A stretch of DNA of 54,253 nt from an uncultured Pseudomonas sp. (lineage in GTDB: Bacteria; Pseudomonadota; Gammaproteobacteria; Pseudomonadales; Pseudomonadaceae). The stretch spans positions 1-54,253 of the forward strand of contig NZ_CAMPHV010000038.1 of assembly GCF_946886105.1 (NCBI RefSeq), in the 5' to 3' direction. Shown piece after piece: positions 1 through 9,343 of the stretch. The translations under genes were made by a program, and so were the position numbers. The notes beneath the pieces were generated by a model, which was not told the DNA's origin, ran no database searches, and saw only the letters and a program-made list of their open reading frames with translations. The first letter of the stretch is position 1. Each line of letters opens with the position of its first letter.

Positions 1-54
1 CGCACCAGCCAAGACTTGCGGTGGCTCATGCCTTCATTAAACCGGACAGTAGTG
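1..54. mobile_element. Terminal fragment of an insertion sequence (right end)
   Basis: Positions 37-54 hold an 18-bp segment ending ACCGGACAGTAGTG. Its reverse complement recurs at 54200-54217 with 15 bp identical (CACTACTGTCCGGTT). Terminal repeats in opposite orientation at the two window edges mark the outer ends of two copies of one IS, whose bodies lie outside the window. Bases 1-36 are then the last bases of the left copy; one frame ends in TAA at 38-40, inside the repeat. The IS family cannot be named from this piece. Confidence 0.6.
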
Positions 55-63
55 ACGCAGCCC

Positions 64-2298
64 TTATTTGTTGAGGTGACGGAAGGTGCCGTCCCAGTCG
101 ACAGGCAGTTGCTGGTCGCGCAGCTCATGGATGCGCTCCCGGTAAATGCGGTACAGCTTGGCCTTGGGATGGGCGCTGCGCAGCTGTTCGAAACCCTGCT
201 CGGCCAACTCCCAGCGGCGTGCGCGGTAGTGCTGCAGCGCCGCCTCATAGCGCGCGAGTTCTTCGCGCAGTGCATCGCTCAATTCGCTAACAAGGCCGAG
301 CGGTTCGAAGGCATCGACCGGTTCGTTCTTGCCCTTCACCTGCAAACGGTCGATGAAACGAAAGGCGATATCGGCGTTCTCAGCGGCGGTATTGGCGCCG
401 ACGAGGATATGCACACCATAGAACTTGGTCAGGCTTTCCAGCCGCGAGCCAAGGTTCACCGCGTCGCCCAGCACGGTGTAGGCCTTGCGGTATTGCGAGC
501 CCATGTCGCCGACGTTCATAAAGCCGGTGTTGAGGCCGATGCCGATGTTGATTTCCGGCATATTGCGCGCGCGCAGCTCGCTGCGCAGGCGCTCGGTGAC
601 GGCGATCATTTCCAGCGCCGCCAGGACGGCATTGCGGCGGTGGTCCGGGTCGGCCAAGGGTGCGCCCCAGAAGGCCATGACCATATCGCCGACGTATTTA
701 TCGATGGTGCCGCCATGGCGGAAGATCACTTCGGTGATGGGCGTGAAGTAGAAGTTCAGCAGGGTCTTCAGGTCGGCGGCGCTGAGGTTTTCCGAAATAC
801 TGGTGAAGCTGCGGATATCGGAGAACAGCACGGTCATTTCCCGGCTCTGGCCCTCCATCGAATAGCTTTGCGGCGAGTCGAGCATCTGCTGAATATGCGC
901 CGCCGGCACGTATTGACCGAACATGCTGGTGACCGCCTGGCGCGCCCGGCTCTCGCGGACGAAACCCTCGAACATAAACCAACCGGCCAGCACCAGCACC
1001 AGCAGGTAGGTGCTGGCCAGGGGCAAATCCAGGCCGTTGCGCATCCACAGCAACAGATTCAGCCCGGTCCACCCCGCCAAGGCACCGAAACTCAGGCCCG
1101 CCTGCAACCAGGGCGAACGCCGCGGCATCAGCACGATCAGGAGCAAGCCGGTCAACAACAACTGCGTGAAGGTGACGCCGGGCTCCCAGGCCGGGCGATA
1201 GGGAAAGCGGCTGGTCAGCAAGCCATGGATCACGTTGGCGTGCACCTCGACGCCGGGAAAAGCCGTGGCCAACGGTGTGTTGACCAGATCGAAGAGGCCG
1301 ATGGCCGAGCCGCCGACCAGCACTATGGCACCTTCCAGGCCCAGTTCCGCAGCGGGTTCGCGCAGGATGCGCCAGGCCGGCAGATAGCGCACGGGCGCGG
1401 ATTGGCCATGGTAAGGCACCAGCACCCGGCCCAGGCCGTCGGTATACAGCGGCTTGTCGCTCAATTGCACGGCGGAAACCGCCAGCACGTCGCCGATGGC
1501 GGCAAAGCGCACGTCCAACTCCTCGACCAGCATAAAACTCATGGCCGCAGCCAGGGCCAGCGACGGATAGACCTGGCCGTCGTGGGCCATCAGCAAGGGC
1601 GTGCGGCGGATCACCCCGTCGGCATCGGCGAAAGTGGTGACGAAGCCGCCGCTGCGGGCGCCGCTGGCGATCAATGGAATATTGCCGGTGAAGCCGTCCT
1701 TGCTCAGGATCACCGGGGTTCCCTGCCCGGCCGCGGCCTGCTCCAAGGAGGCGACTGGCGGCGGCAGTTGCCCCGTGCGGTGCTCGGCGTGGTCCTGGAA
1801 GAAGAAGCCCAACACCGTATCCGTCCCCTGCAAGGCTTCGGCAAAACGACGGTCCGGGTTCCACTGCTCGCGCAACGCGGCGATCTGCGGCGCCGGCAGG
1901 CCAGTGCCGGGTTGCTGCTTCAGCCAGGCGATAAACGCCGACTCCTCCGGCTCGGCGAACACCACGTCGAAGGCGATCACCGTGGCGCCGGCTTGCGTCA
2001 ATTGCTCGGTGAGCAGCGCCAGCTTGTCGCGGCTCCACGGCCAACGGCCTTCGCGCTTGAGCGATTGTTCGTCGATATCGGCGATGACGATGGGCGCGGC
2101 CTGCGGCATCGGCTGGTAGTGGGCGCTGAGCCACATGCGCCAGTCGTACCAGATGAAATCCAGGCGATTGAGCAGGCTGCGGTCGGCCACCTGCGACGAC
2201 AACTGCAGGGCGACCACCAAGCCCAGGAGCAACACGCCGACCAGGCGCAGCCAGTGCCTGCGCAGAAGCGGCGCCTGCGCGACCGGCGCTGACCTCAA
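64..2298 (-). CDS. CHASE2-domain adenylate/guanylate cyclase (class III)
   Basis: A 744-aa membrane sensor cyclase. It has an N-terminal membrane anchor (about residues 14-35), an extracytoplasmic CHASE2 sensor (about 40-350), further membrane segments (about 375-450) and a C-terminal class III cyclase domain (about 485-665). The catalytic motifs are present: FSDIRSF just after Met488 (metal-binding Asp), DKYVGDMVMAFWG (Lys and second Asp) and VLGDAVNLGSRLE (transition-state Asn and Arg). It should make cAMP or cGMP in response to a periplasmic signal. The start is TTG; GGAG lies 7 nt upstream and no ATG fits as well. It is divergent from the Slam-like/FecR pair at 2412-5917. The ligand and the nucleotide made are inferred, not shown. 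Confidence 0.9.
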   Translation of the reverse strand: MRSAPVAQAPLLRRHWLRLVGVLLLGLVVALQLSSQVADRSLLNRLDFIWYDWRMWLSAHYQPMPQAAPIVIADIDEQSLKREGRWPWSRDKLALLTEQLTQAGATVIAFDVVFAEPEESAFIAWLKQQPGTGLPAPQIAALREQWNPDRRFAEALQGTDTVLGFFFQDHAEHRTGQLPPPVASLEQAAAGQGTPVILSKDGFTGNIPLIASGARSGGFVTTFADADGVIRRTPLLMAHDGQVYPSLALAAAMSFMLVEELDVRFAAIGDVLAVSAVQLSDKPLYTDGLGRVLVPYHGQSAPVRYLPAWRILREPAAELGLEGAIVLVGGSAIGLFDLVNTPLATAFPGVEVHANVIHGLLTSRFPYRPAWEPGVTFTQLLLTGLLLIVLMPRRSPWLQAGLSFGALAGWTGLNLLLWMRNGLDLPLASTYLLVLVLAGWFMFEGFVRESRARQAVTSMFGQYVPAAHIQQMLDSPQSYSMEGQSREMTVLFSDIRSFTSISENLSAADLKTLLNFYFTPITEVIFRHGGTIDKYVGDMVMAFWGAPLADPDHRRNAVLAALEMIAVTERLRSELRARNMPEINIGIGLNTGFMNVGDMGSQYRKAYTVLGDAVNLGSRLESLTKFYGVHILVGANTAAENADIAFRFIDRLQVKGKNEPVDAFEPLGLVSELSDALREELARYEAALQHYRARRWELAEQGFEQLRSAHPKAKLYRIYRERIHELRDQQLPVDWDGTFRHLNK

Positions 2299-2411
2299 CG
2301 GCTGGCTCCGGACAGTCGACGCATTATGAGCGATCGCAATAGTGGTAATTCCAAACCTGGCTCCTAGACTGGCAGAACAATGTCTCGTTTTGCAGGGAGC
2401 TCGACCGGCCA

Positions 2412-3767
2412 GTGATCAATGCATCCGCCTTGCCATCCGTTTTCTCTTCCAGGGCCCGCCAATGGATTGTCACACCTCTGACCTTGATCTGCCTGTGGAG
2501 CCCCCAGCTCAACGCGCAAACCTCTACCCCGCCCAACCAGCGTAGCCCAATAGTCCGCCAGCTCGCCGAGCTGATCGAACGCCAGGAACATGCCAAGGCC
2601 CATGAACTGGCCATGCAGCATGTGGCGAGCGAGGAAGGCGACCCGGAGTTCGATTTCTATTACGGCCTGGCGGCACTCGAGATGGGCCATGCCGAAGAAG
2701 CCAGCTTCGTCTTCGAGCGGCTGGTGGCGCTACACCCGGAGAACGACCGGTTTCGCCTGGAATACGCCCGCGCGCTGTATCAAATCAAGCGCCATGAAGA
2801 AGCTGAAAAGCAGTTCCGCCTGGTGCTGGAGCACAACCCGCCGACGGCGGTGGTCGGTAATATCGAGCGTTTTATCGACCATATCGTTGAGCAACGGAAC
2901 GACACGATCAAACGCTGGGAAGGCTTTGTCGAGATCGGCGGCGGTTACGACAGCAATATCAATAACGCCACCGGCGATCGCATCATCGGCCTGTTCGAGT
3001 TACCGGACAGCGCCGTGGAAATGGACAGTTCCTACCTCTCCGCCCGCACCCAGGCCAAGTACCACTGGCCGTTCTCCCAACGCAATCGCGCTTTCGTACA
3101 GCTGCAAAGCGAGCACAAGCACAACACCGAGAACAGCGATTTCGATCTGGATACCCTGGGCCTGACCACTGCCTGGGTACATCAGCGCGGCGCCGAGCAG
3201 TTCCAGGCCGGCCTGCAGTACCAGCACACCTGGCTGGACGGCGAAGCCTATCAACGCTCCAGCGGCGTCTTCGGCCAGTGGCGCCACTACTGGGGCACCC
3301 AGATAGCGACCACCCTGTATTCGGGGCTGGTCGACAAGCACTCCTTCCAGCTCGACGAGCTGAACGCCTGGCAACCGCTCGTCAGCGCACAGTTGCAGGT
3401 GCTCGACGGCAACTTCCTGCATCAGTTTTCCCTCGGCGGCGGCACCGAGAACCCCCGTTCGTCGAGTGGCCGGCATCTGGCCAAGGACTTCACCTTCGCC
3501 GGCTACCAGTTGCTCTGGCAAGCCTCCGAGTTGTGGCAACCCTATGCCGGCGTATCGGCTTTCAAGGGCCGCTACAAGGACGAACACCCGGTATTCGGCG
3601 AGCGCCGCAAGGATGACGCCTATCAATTCTCCATCGGCGTAACCAACCGTCTGGCCGAAAACCTGAACCTCACCCTGGAGACCAGCTACACCGATAACGA
3701 CAGCAACCTGAGTTTGTACGAATACACCCGCTGGCGGGTGGAGGCCCGTTTGCAGCGGGTGTTCTAG
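2412..3767 (+). CDS. TPR plus beta-barrel outer-membrane protein, Slam/DUF560 (type XI secretion) type
   Basis: 451 aa. A probable signal peptide ends near residue 35 (QLNA/QT). TPR-like helices span about 45-145 and an outer-membrane barrel about 170-451. The barrel opens with GGGYDSNIN (about 176-184), a motif I associate with the surface lipoprotein assembly modifier C-terminal family, and the protein ends in Phe, the usual C-terminal signature of barrel proteins. Slam proteins (N-terminal TPR, C-terminal barrel) move cargo across the outer membrane. The gene starts with GTG, its RBS is weak, and it lies 8 nt before the FecR-domain gene, so the two are almost certainly one operon. Assignment to the translocon family is by motif and architecture; cargo export is inferred. 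Confidence 0.75.
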   Translation: MINASALPSVFSSRARQWIVTPLTLICLWSPQLNAQTSTPPNQRSPIVRQLAELIERQEHAKAHELAMQHVASEEGDPEFDFYYGLAALEMGHAEEASFVFERLVALHPENDRFRLEYARALYQIKRHEEAEKQFRLVLEHNPPTAVVGNIERFIDHIVEQRNDTIKRWEGFVEIGGGYDSNINNATGDRIIGLFELPDSAVEMDSSYLSARTQAKYHWPFSQRNRAFVQLQSEHKHNTENSDFDLDTLGLTTAWVHQRGAEQFQAGLQYQHTWLDGEAYQRSSGVFGQWRHYWGTQIATTLYSGLVDKHSFQLDELNAWQPLVSAQLQVLDGNFLHQFSLGGGTENPRSSSGRHLAKDFTFAGYQLLWQASELWQPYAGVSAFKGRYKDEHPVFGERRKDDAYQFSIGVTNRLAENLNLTLETSYTDNDSNLSLYEYTRWRVEARLQRVF

Positions 3768-3775
3768 GAGGGGTC

Positions 3776-5917
3776 ATGAAGAAGTTGCCCTACTCGTTCG
3801 CAGCGCTCTGCTTGGTTCTGAGCCTGCTGCTATCGCCGGCCCACGCCGCCGAGGAGGCGGCCCAGGTGATTCTCGCCCGCGACGCCCAAGCGCTCGGCGA
3901 GGACGGGGTGGCCCGCAAACTGGCCCGGCGCGACAAGATTTTCGTCGGCGAGACCCTGACCACCGGCAGCGCCGGCATGCTGCAGGTGCGTTTCGTCGAC
4001 AAGGCGCTGCTGACGCTGCGCGAGAGCAGCCACTTCCGTATCGAAACCTATGCACCGCCCACCGATGGCGGCGGCAACGTCTTGATGCACCTGGTCGAAG
4101 GCGGCTTCCGCACCATCACCGGTAGCATCGGCAAGGGCTCGCAGGATTCCTACAAAGTCACCACGGGCGCCGCCAGCATCGGCATTCGCGGCACGCACTA
4201 CGAGGTGGTGCAGGAATCGGCCCAGGCCATAGTGGTGGCGGTATGGGACGGCGGCATCCGGGTCGACAACGAAAGCGGCAGCCTGGACCTCGGCCAGGAT
4301 ATGGATTTCAGCTACTCGCGGATCGAAACCGGGCAAGCGCCTGTCGGCCTGCTCGAGCCGCCCGCGGCATTTCAGCAGGGGCCGGTCGCGACGCAGAGCA
4401 GTCAGCCGGCCGATAGCGAAGCAGCGGTGGCAGAGAGCGGCAGCGGCTCGAGCAACTCCAGCTCCTCAACTTCAACCTCAACCTCAACCTCAACCTCAAC
4501 CTCAACCTCAACCGCCACCAGCACCACGACAGCAACCGGCAGCACGTCCAGCTCATTCACCGCCACGGCGCCCACAACCACCCAGACCAGCCTTTCGCCC
4601 ACACTAAGCTCAAGCACCACGATCGCCAGCCCGACGACGACAACCGCAACCCTGGATTTCACGGTCACCGATACGCAGTTGCAGGAAACCCTGGAGCCCA
4701 TCGAAACCGACCCGGTCGGCGATCCCTGGACGACCAAATCGACGGACGACCCGCGCCTGTTCGTCGCGGAGTTCGATCAGTTCATCGACCCCGCGCGGCG
4801 CGAGGCGGTGATCGTCACGCAGGACCCGGAGATCATCCTGGCGACGATCATCTCGCCGAACTCACCATCGCTGTACAACTTCGCCAGCAACGGCCCGGTC
4901 ACCTTCGATGTGACCTATTTCATCGACGATGGCACCTCGACACCGCCCACGAGCACGGTACCAGTGACCCTCGATAAAAATCATACCAGCCTGAACACCC
5001 TGCTGAGCGATATCCAGGAGCATCTGACCGCCGCCAGCGCACCGGTGGGCGTTCGCGAATCCACCTTTAATCCGGGGAAACTGGAGTTCTACACGGTGAA
5101 TCAAGCGGATATTCATTTGAATTTCAATCTGATCAACTTCGACTATTCGTCCAGTACGGCGCAACCGCTGGATGTGGCCGCCGCCCTCGGCGGCTTGGTG
5201 GAAGGGTCCTTCGCCGCAGGTCACCGGGACGGCTATCCGATGCGCGCCGCCGTGGTTTTCGGCCAGGACGGCAAGCCTTCCGCGTTCCTGGCGCCGGAAT
5301 TCAAATCGAACTCGACCGCCCAATCCGCCCTGGACGTTGGCCGCCAAGGCGGCGCGACATTAACGGATTACAACCCGACGGTAGGCGGGCGCAGCAATAT
5401 CAGTTGGGGAAGATGGGCCGCCTCATCGAGCAACCCGATCCATATCTATGGCGAGATAAACTCACCCGACACCATCACCTCGTTCGAGAGCGACTCGGCC
5501 TACTGGCTGACCGCCGAGGCGGCCACCGCCGCCCAGTTGACCGGCAGCCAAAGCTTTCAGATGGGCGCATCGCCGGTATTCCTGGGCACGGGTAGCGATG
5601 GCGCGGTGCAAGCCATGAGCGGCGGTTTCTCGGTCGATTTCACCACCGGCGCCATCAGCGGCGGCTCCTTGTCCCTGACCACCGCGAACCAGAACTGGAG
5701 CACCCTGTTCGACGGCAACTACAGCAACGGCCATGCACTGATGAAGATCCATACCGGCTATATCAGCGGCAACATCAATTGCACTAACTGCGTGACCGGC
5801 AGCATCAGCGGCGTCTTCGCCGCCCCGGGGGATCGTTTCGTCGGCGGCTATGACATGTTCAAGATCGGCCAGCCGACGGTGAACAACCAGGGCTTACTGC
5901 TGATGGAGCGCCAGTAG
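3776..5917 (+). CDS. FecR-domain exoprotein with Ser/Thr linker and TbpB-like C-terminal barrel
   Basis: 713 aa with a clear Sec signal peptide (cleavage near AHA/AEE, residue 24-25) and no lipobox Cys. Residues about 50-145 form a FecR domain ending in the characteristic [11 protein letters not shown] (135-144). A low-complexity Ser/Thr linker follows (about 205-300), partly made from a perfect hexanucleotide repeat. The rest is Gly/Ser/Asn-rich; the last 180 residues alternate Gly and hydrophobic residues and end in a segment ([19 protein letters not shown]) resembling the last strands of TbpB-type barrels, the usual cargo domain of Slam translocons. It lies 8 nt after the Slam-like gene. 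No sigma factor is adjacent, so a classical anti-sigma role is unlikely; I infer a surface or secreted protein. Confidence 0.72.
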   Translation: MKKLPYSFAALCLVLSLLLSPAHAAEEAAQVILARDAQALGEDGVARKLARRDKIFVGETLTTGSAGMLQVRFVDKALLTLRESSHFRIETYAPPTDGGGNVLMHLVEGGFRTITGSIGKGSQDSYKVTTGAASIGIRGTHYEVVQESAQAIVVAVWDGGIRVDNESGSLDLGQDMDFSYSRIETGQAPVGLLEPPAAFQQGPVATQSSQPADSEAAVAESGSGSSNSSSSTSTSTSTSTSTSTSTATSTTTATGSTSSSFTATAPTTTQTSLSPTLSSSTTIASPTTTTATLDFTVTDTQLQETLEPIETDPVGDPWTTKSTDDPRLFVAEFDQFIDPARREAVIVTQDPEIILATIISPNSPSLYNFASNGPVTFDVTYFIDDGTSTPPTSTVPVTLDKNHTSLNTLLSDIQEHLTAASAPVGVRESTFNPGKLEFYTVNQADIHLNFNLINFDYSSSTAQPLDVAAALGGLVEGSFAAGHRDGYPMRAAVVFGQDGKPSAFLAPEFKSNSTAQSALDVGRQGGATLTDYNPTVGGRSNISWGRWAASSSNPIHIYGEINSPDTITSFESDSAYWLTAEAATAAQLTGSQSFQMGASPVFLGTGSDGAVQAMSGGFSVDFTTGAISGGSLSLTTANQNWSTLFDGNYSNGHALMKIHTGYISGNINCTNCVTGSISGVFAAPGDRFVGGYDMFKIGQPTVNNQGLLLMERQ
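4466..4513 (+). repeat. Hexanucleotide microsatellite (TCAACC)8
   Basis: Eight tandem six-base units, the first with one mismatch (TCAACT), encode the Ser-Thr repeat of the FecR-protein linker. Because the unit is 6 bp, slippage would change linker length two residues at a time without breaking the frame. Confidence 0.9.
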
Positions 5918-5924
5918 CGGGTAT

Positions 5925-5946
5925 GCGCTGGCAAACCCGCCAGCGC
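5925..5946. terminator. Bidirectional stem-loop between convergent genes
   Basis: GCGCTGGC and GCCAGCGC form a perfect 8-bp stem around a 6-nt loop. It lies 7 nt past the stop of the FecR-protein gene and 2 nt past the metE stop. There is no strong T-tract on either side, so it may protect mRNA ends rather than act as a classic intrinsic terminator. Confidence 0.55.
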
Positions 5947-5948
5947 TG

Positions 5949-8270
5949 TCAGGCCGGCAAGGCCGCGCGCAACTGCCGCGCCGCCGCCACCATATTCACC
6001 AACGCCGCTTCGGTCTCCGCCCAGGCGCGGGTTTTCAGGCCGCAATCCGGGTTGACCCACAGGCGCTCGGCGGGAATCCGCTGGGCGGCTTTGCGCATCA
6101 GCTCGACCATCTCGCGGGTATCCGGCACCCGTGGCGAGTGGATGTCGTAGACCCCCGGCCCTATGTCGCTGGGGTACTCGAACGCCTCGAACGCTTCCAA
6201 CAATTCCATATCCGAGCGCGAGGTCTCGATGGTGATGACATCGGCATCCATGGCGGCGATGGCTTCGATCACGTCGTTGAACTCGCTGTAGCACATATGG
6301 GTATGGATCTGCGTTTCGTCGCGCACGCCGGAGGCGCATAGACGGAACGCCTCGGTCGCCCAGGCCAGATACTCCGCCCACTGTGCCTTGCGTAGCGGCA
6401 GGCCCTCTCGAAACGCCGCTTCGTCGATCTGCACGATCCTGATCCCGGCCGCTTCCAGGTCCCGCACCTCGTCGCGAATCGCCAGGGCCAGTTGCCGCGC
6501 CTGCTGCTCGCGTGAAATGTCTTCGCGCGGGAAGGACCACATCAGCATGGTCACCGGGCCCGTGAGCATGCCCTTCATCACCTTGCCGGTGAGGCTTTGC
6601 GCGTAGCGAATCCACTCCACGGTCATCGCTCGGGGACGGCTCAGGTCGCCGTAGATCAGCGCCGGCTTGACGCAGCGCGAACCGTAGCTCTGCACCCAGC
6701 CGAAGCGGCTGAAGGCGTAGCCGTCGAGCTGCTCGGCGAAGTATTCGACCATGTCGTTGCGCTCGGCCTCGCCGTGCACCAGCACATCCAGGCCGAGATT
6801 TTCCTGGACCTCGACCGCATGACGGATTTCGCTGTGCATGGCCTCGGTGTACGCGGCGGCCGACAACTTACCCTGCTTGAACGCCTGGCGCGCCAGACGA
6901 ATCGCCGCGGTTTGCGGGAAAGAGCCGATAGTGGTGGTCGGAAATGCCGGCAACCGCAAACCCGCGCGCTGCTTGGCGATGCGTTCGGCAAAGGGCGACT
7001 GGCGCTGGCTGTCGGCGTCGGTCACGGCCTGCACGCGGGCCTGCACCGTGGCGTTATGAATACGCGTCGAGCTGGCACGGCTGGCCTGCACCGCATCACT
7101 GGCGGCCAGAGCGGCCTGCACCTCGGCGTCCTGCGGTTGATTGAGGGCGCGGGCGAGGATCGCGATCTCGCCGCACTTCTGCGTGGCGAAGGCCAGCCAG
7201 CTGCGCAGTTCGTCGTCCAGCTGATCTTCGCGGGCTAGGTCCACCGGGCTGTGCAGCAGCGAACAGGAACTCGCCACCCACAGGCGCTCACCGAAACGCT
7301 GCTGCGCCTGGCGCAGTTGTTCCAGGGCCTGCTGCAAATCGCAGCGCCAGACGTTGCGACCGTTGACCACGCCGAGCGACAGCACCTTGTAGGCCGGCAG
7401 GCGATCGAGCAGCAGCGGCAGTTGCTCCGGCGCGCGCACCAGATCGACGTGCAAGCCGTCCACCGGCAGCCCTACCGCCAGGCTGAGGTTGTCTTCCAGG
7501 CCGCTGAAATAGCAGGCCACCAGCTTTTTCAACGGTGCGTGCTGCAACAGGTTGTAGGCGCGCTCGAAGGCATTCTTCCAGTCCTGGGGCAGGTCCAGGC
7601 CGAGGATCGGCTCGTCGATCTGCACCCACTCCACACCTTTGGCCGCCAGGCGCCCGAGAATCTCGCCATAGACCGGCAGCAGGCGGTCGAGCAGGTCGAG
7701 CTTGTCGAAGGCTTCCGTCTCAGCTGCGCTGCCTTTGACCTTGCCCAGCCACAGATAGGTCAGCGGGCCGATCAGCACCGGCTTGACCCTATGACCGAGG
7801 GCATGGGCTTCGTCGACCTCGTCGAACAGTTGCTCCCAGCTCAGCTGGAAACGCTGATCGACGCTGAATTCCGGTACCAGGTAGTGGTAGTTGGTATCGA
7901 ACCACTTGGTCAGTTCCTGCGCATGCTGCGTCTGGGCATGGGTGCCGCCACAGCAACCGCCGCTGGCACCGCGGGCCATGGCGAACAGGGTATCCAGGCT
8001 CGGCGTGCCCTGTGCCGGACGAAAGCGCTCGGGGATCACGCCAAAGGTCAGCGAGTGGCTCAACACCTGGTCGTACCAGGCGAAGTCGCCGACCGGCAGC
8101 AACTCGATGCCGGCGTCTTTCTGCACTTGCCAGTGGGCGGCGCGCAGCTCGCGGCCGACGGCGCGCAGGCCGGTCTGGTCCAGCTCGCCGCGCCAATAGG
8201 CTTCGAGGGCTTTCTTCAATTCGCGGTCGCGGCCGATGCGTGGGAAGCCGAGGGTATGGGCCAGAGCCAT
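5949..8270 (-). CDS. metE: Cobalamin-independent methionine synthase
   Basis: 773 aa from the ATG at 8270, where [13 protein letters not shown] matches the family N-terminus; GGAG lies 9 nt upstream, so the longer reading to 8315 is rejected. MetE transfers the methyl group of 5-methyl-tetrahydropteroyl-triglutamate to homocysteine in the cytoplasm. The zinc ligands are present: His658 and Cys660 in HTHMCYSEF, a Glu near 682 in [13 protein letters not shown], and Cys743 in NPDCGLKTR. They match His641, Cys643, Glu665 and Cys726 of the E. coli enzyme with a constant offset. Length is normal. Two candidate MetR boxes lie upstream at 8324-8336 and 8355-8367, and metR is 1.1 kb away. Organisms with both MetH and MetE normally use MetE when cobalamin is short. 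Confidence 0.97.
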   Translation of the reverse strand: MALAHTLGFPRIGRDRELKKALEAYWRGELDQTGLRAVGRELRAAHWQVQKDAGIELLPVGDFAWYDQVLSHSLTFGVIPERFRPAQGTPSLDTLFAMARGASGGCCGGTHAQTQHAQELTKWFDTNYHYLVPEFSVDQRFQLSWEQLFDEVDEAHALGHRVKPVLIGPLTYLWLGKVKGSAAETEAFDKLDLLDRLLPVYGEILGRLAAKGVEWVQIDEPILGLDLPQDWKNAFERAYNLLQHAPLKKLVACYFSGLEDNLSLAVGLPVDGLHVDLVRAPEQLPLLLDRLPAYKVLSLGVVNGRNVWRCDLQQALEQLRQAQQRFGERLWVASSCSLLHSPVDLAREDQLDDELRSWLAFATQKCGEIAILARALNQPQDAEVQAALAASDAVQASRASSTRIHNATVQARVQAVTDADSQRQSPFAERIAKQRAGLRLPAFPTTTIGSFPQTAAIRLARQAFKQGKLSAAAYTEAMHSEIRHAVEVQENLGLDVLVHGEAERNDMVEYFAEQLDGYAFSRFGWVQSYGSRCVKPALIYGDLSRPRAMTVEWIRYAQSLTGKVMKGMLTGPVTMLMWSFPREDISREQQARQLALAIRDEVRDLEAAGIRIVQIDEAAFREGLPLRKAQWAEYLAWATEAFRLCASGVRDETQIHTHMCYSEFNDVIEAIAAMDADVITIETSRSDMELLEAFEAFEYPSDIGPGVYDIHSPRVPDTREMVELMRKAAQRIPAERLWVNPDCGLKTRAWAETEAALVNMVAAARQLRAALPA

Positions 8271-8323
8271 GGGAACAATCTCCATATAAGTGATGAAGGG
8301 GATTGTCGGCGCCAATGCATAAG

Positions 8324-8367
8324 TGAAACAAACTCAAGATATTCGTGTTAAGCACAAATTATTTTCA
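8324..8367 (-). promoter_or_regulatory. Two tandem MetR-type boxes upstream of metE
   Basis: Read on the minus strand, 8336-8324 is TGAGTTTGTTTCA (one mismatch to the MetR consensus TGAANNTNNTTCA) and 8367-8355 is TGAAAATAATTTG (two mismatches). The boxes start 31 bp apart and lie 54-97 bp before the metE ATG. Two MetR sites before metE is also the enterobacterial arrangement. No convincing -35/-10 pair was seen between the boxes and the gene. Confidence 0.5.
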
Positions 8368-8460
8368 TAACAAATGGCGCCCACCATCCCGGATGAACCT
8401 CAAGGCCGGCCAGGACCTCCAAACTGCAGACCAGTGTTTTGCGGTATCGCCGGAATGGCC

Positions 8461-9048
8461 ATGGGTAACCAACAGCCGAGCAACCTCCAAGAACTGCTGC
8501 AACGCTTGCAGCAGGCCAGCGCCGATGGGCAGCAGGTGGCCTTTGCCGATTTGCTGGAAGCCAGCGGTCAGCGTTCGTTCGGCCCACTGTTGTTGCTACC
8601 TGGCTTGATCGCCCTGTCGCCGCTGTCGGGGATTCCCGGGCTGCCGAGCACGGTCGCGTTGATGGTGGCGCTGATCGCCGGCCAGTTGCTGTGCGGACGC
8701 CGGCATATCTGGCTACCGCATTGGCTGCTGGCACGCAGCCTGTCGCAAGACAAGTTCGAGCGCGCCTTGCGCTTTCTGTTTCCGCTGGCACGGTCGCTCG
8801 ACCGCCTGGTACGTCCGCGTCTGGGCCTGCTGACCCGCGGGCCCGCACTCTACGCCAACGTCCTGCTGTGCCTGCTGATCGCCCTGAGCATGCCGCCGCT
8901 GGAAGTGGTGCCATTCGCCAACTCGATCAGCGGCGCCGCCCTCAGTGCGCTGGGGCTCGCGCTATTCGCCCATGACGGCCTGCTGGCACTGCTGGCGTTC
9001 GCCTTCGGCATCGGCTGTCTGTACCTACTCAGCCAAGCATTTCTCTAA
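8461..9048 (+). CDS. ExoD-family membrane protein
   Basis: 195 aa from ATG 8461. An in-frame ATG at 8455 and a longer reading to 8374 exist, but the latter would cover the metE control region. The protein has a short polar N-terminus with a Gln-rich helix, then LLLLPGLIALSPLSGIPGLPS, a Gly/Pro-rich membrane hairpin typical of the exopolysaccharide-synthesis ExoD family, and two or three further membrane helices to the C-terminus. ExoD proteins are inner-membrane proteins of poorly known role, first linked to exopolysaccharide and alkali tolerance in rhizobia. The gene sits between metE and metR and is divergent from metE, so its promoter shares the interval with the MetR boxes; a link to methionine is not shown. 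Confidence 0.75.
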   Translation: MGNQQPSNLQELLQRLQQASADGQQVAFADLLEASGQRSFGPLLLLPGLIALSPLSGIPGLPSTVALMVALIAGQLLCGRRHIWLPHWLLARSLSQDKFERALRFLFPLARSLDRLVRPRLGLLTRGPALYANVLLCLLIALSMPPLEVVPFANSISGAALSALGLALFAHDGLLALLAFAFGIGCLYLLSQAFL

Positions 9049-9052
9049 CCGC

Positions 9053-9152
9053 GGATTGCGCTGCGCTTATCCAGGCTACCGGACTGCGCAGTGGCGGATC
9101 GGCTCGCCCAACGATTGCGGTGTAGCCCGGACAAGCCTCGACGCAATCCGGG
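9053..9152. repeat. Inverted pair of REP elements
   Basis: An outward-facing copy (GGATTGCGCTGCGC...AGGCTAC, 9053-9079) and a second copy in reverse orientation (GTAGCCCGGACAAGCC...CAATCCGGG, about 9122-9151) belong to the GTAGCCCGGAT...ATCCGGGCTAC REP family that recurs through the window. The rest of the 9049-9343 gap shows no gene. Confidence 0.7.
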
Positions 9153-9343
9153 AGCGATGTTTCAGCGATGGCTTGTCCCGTGCCATCCGCGGACAAACTG
9201 CCCGGGCTCGACAGTTGCAAAACCTTGAGGGACACTGGCCATTCGCTCAATGAGCCGTTTTCATACAAGCGGCATTGCCCGATAACGCGCAGCGCACCGT
9301 CCGGTAAGCTTTCCACACACACTCAAAGAGAAGTCAGGCCGCC

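Noticed and set aside
16..2292. Long plus-strand ORF (758 aa) opposite the cyclase
   Set aside because: Low-complexity Gln/Arg/His/Gly composition of an antisense high-GC shadow; the minus strand has an intact CHASE2 cyclase with catalytic motifs.
4402..4737. Minus-strand ORF rich in Val-Glu repeats
   Set aside because: Created by reading the hexanucleotide repeat of the FecR-protein gene backwards.
3776..5917. FecR anti-sigma regulator of iron uptake
   Set aside because: No ECF sigma factor or TonB receptor nearby; a signal peptide and long Gly/Ser-rich C-terminus point to an exported protein.
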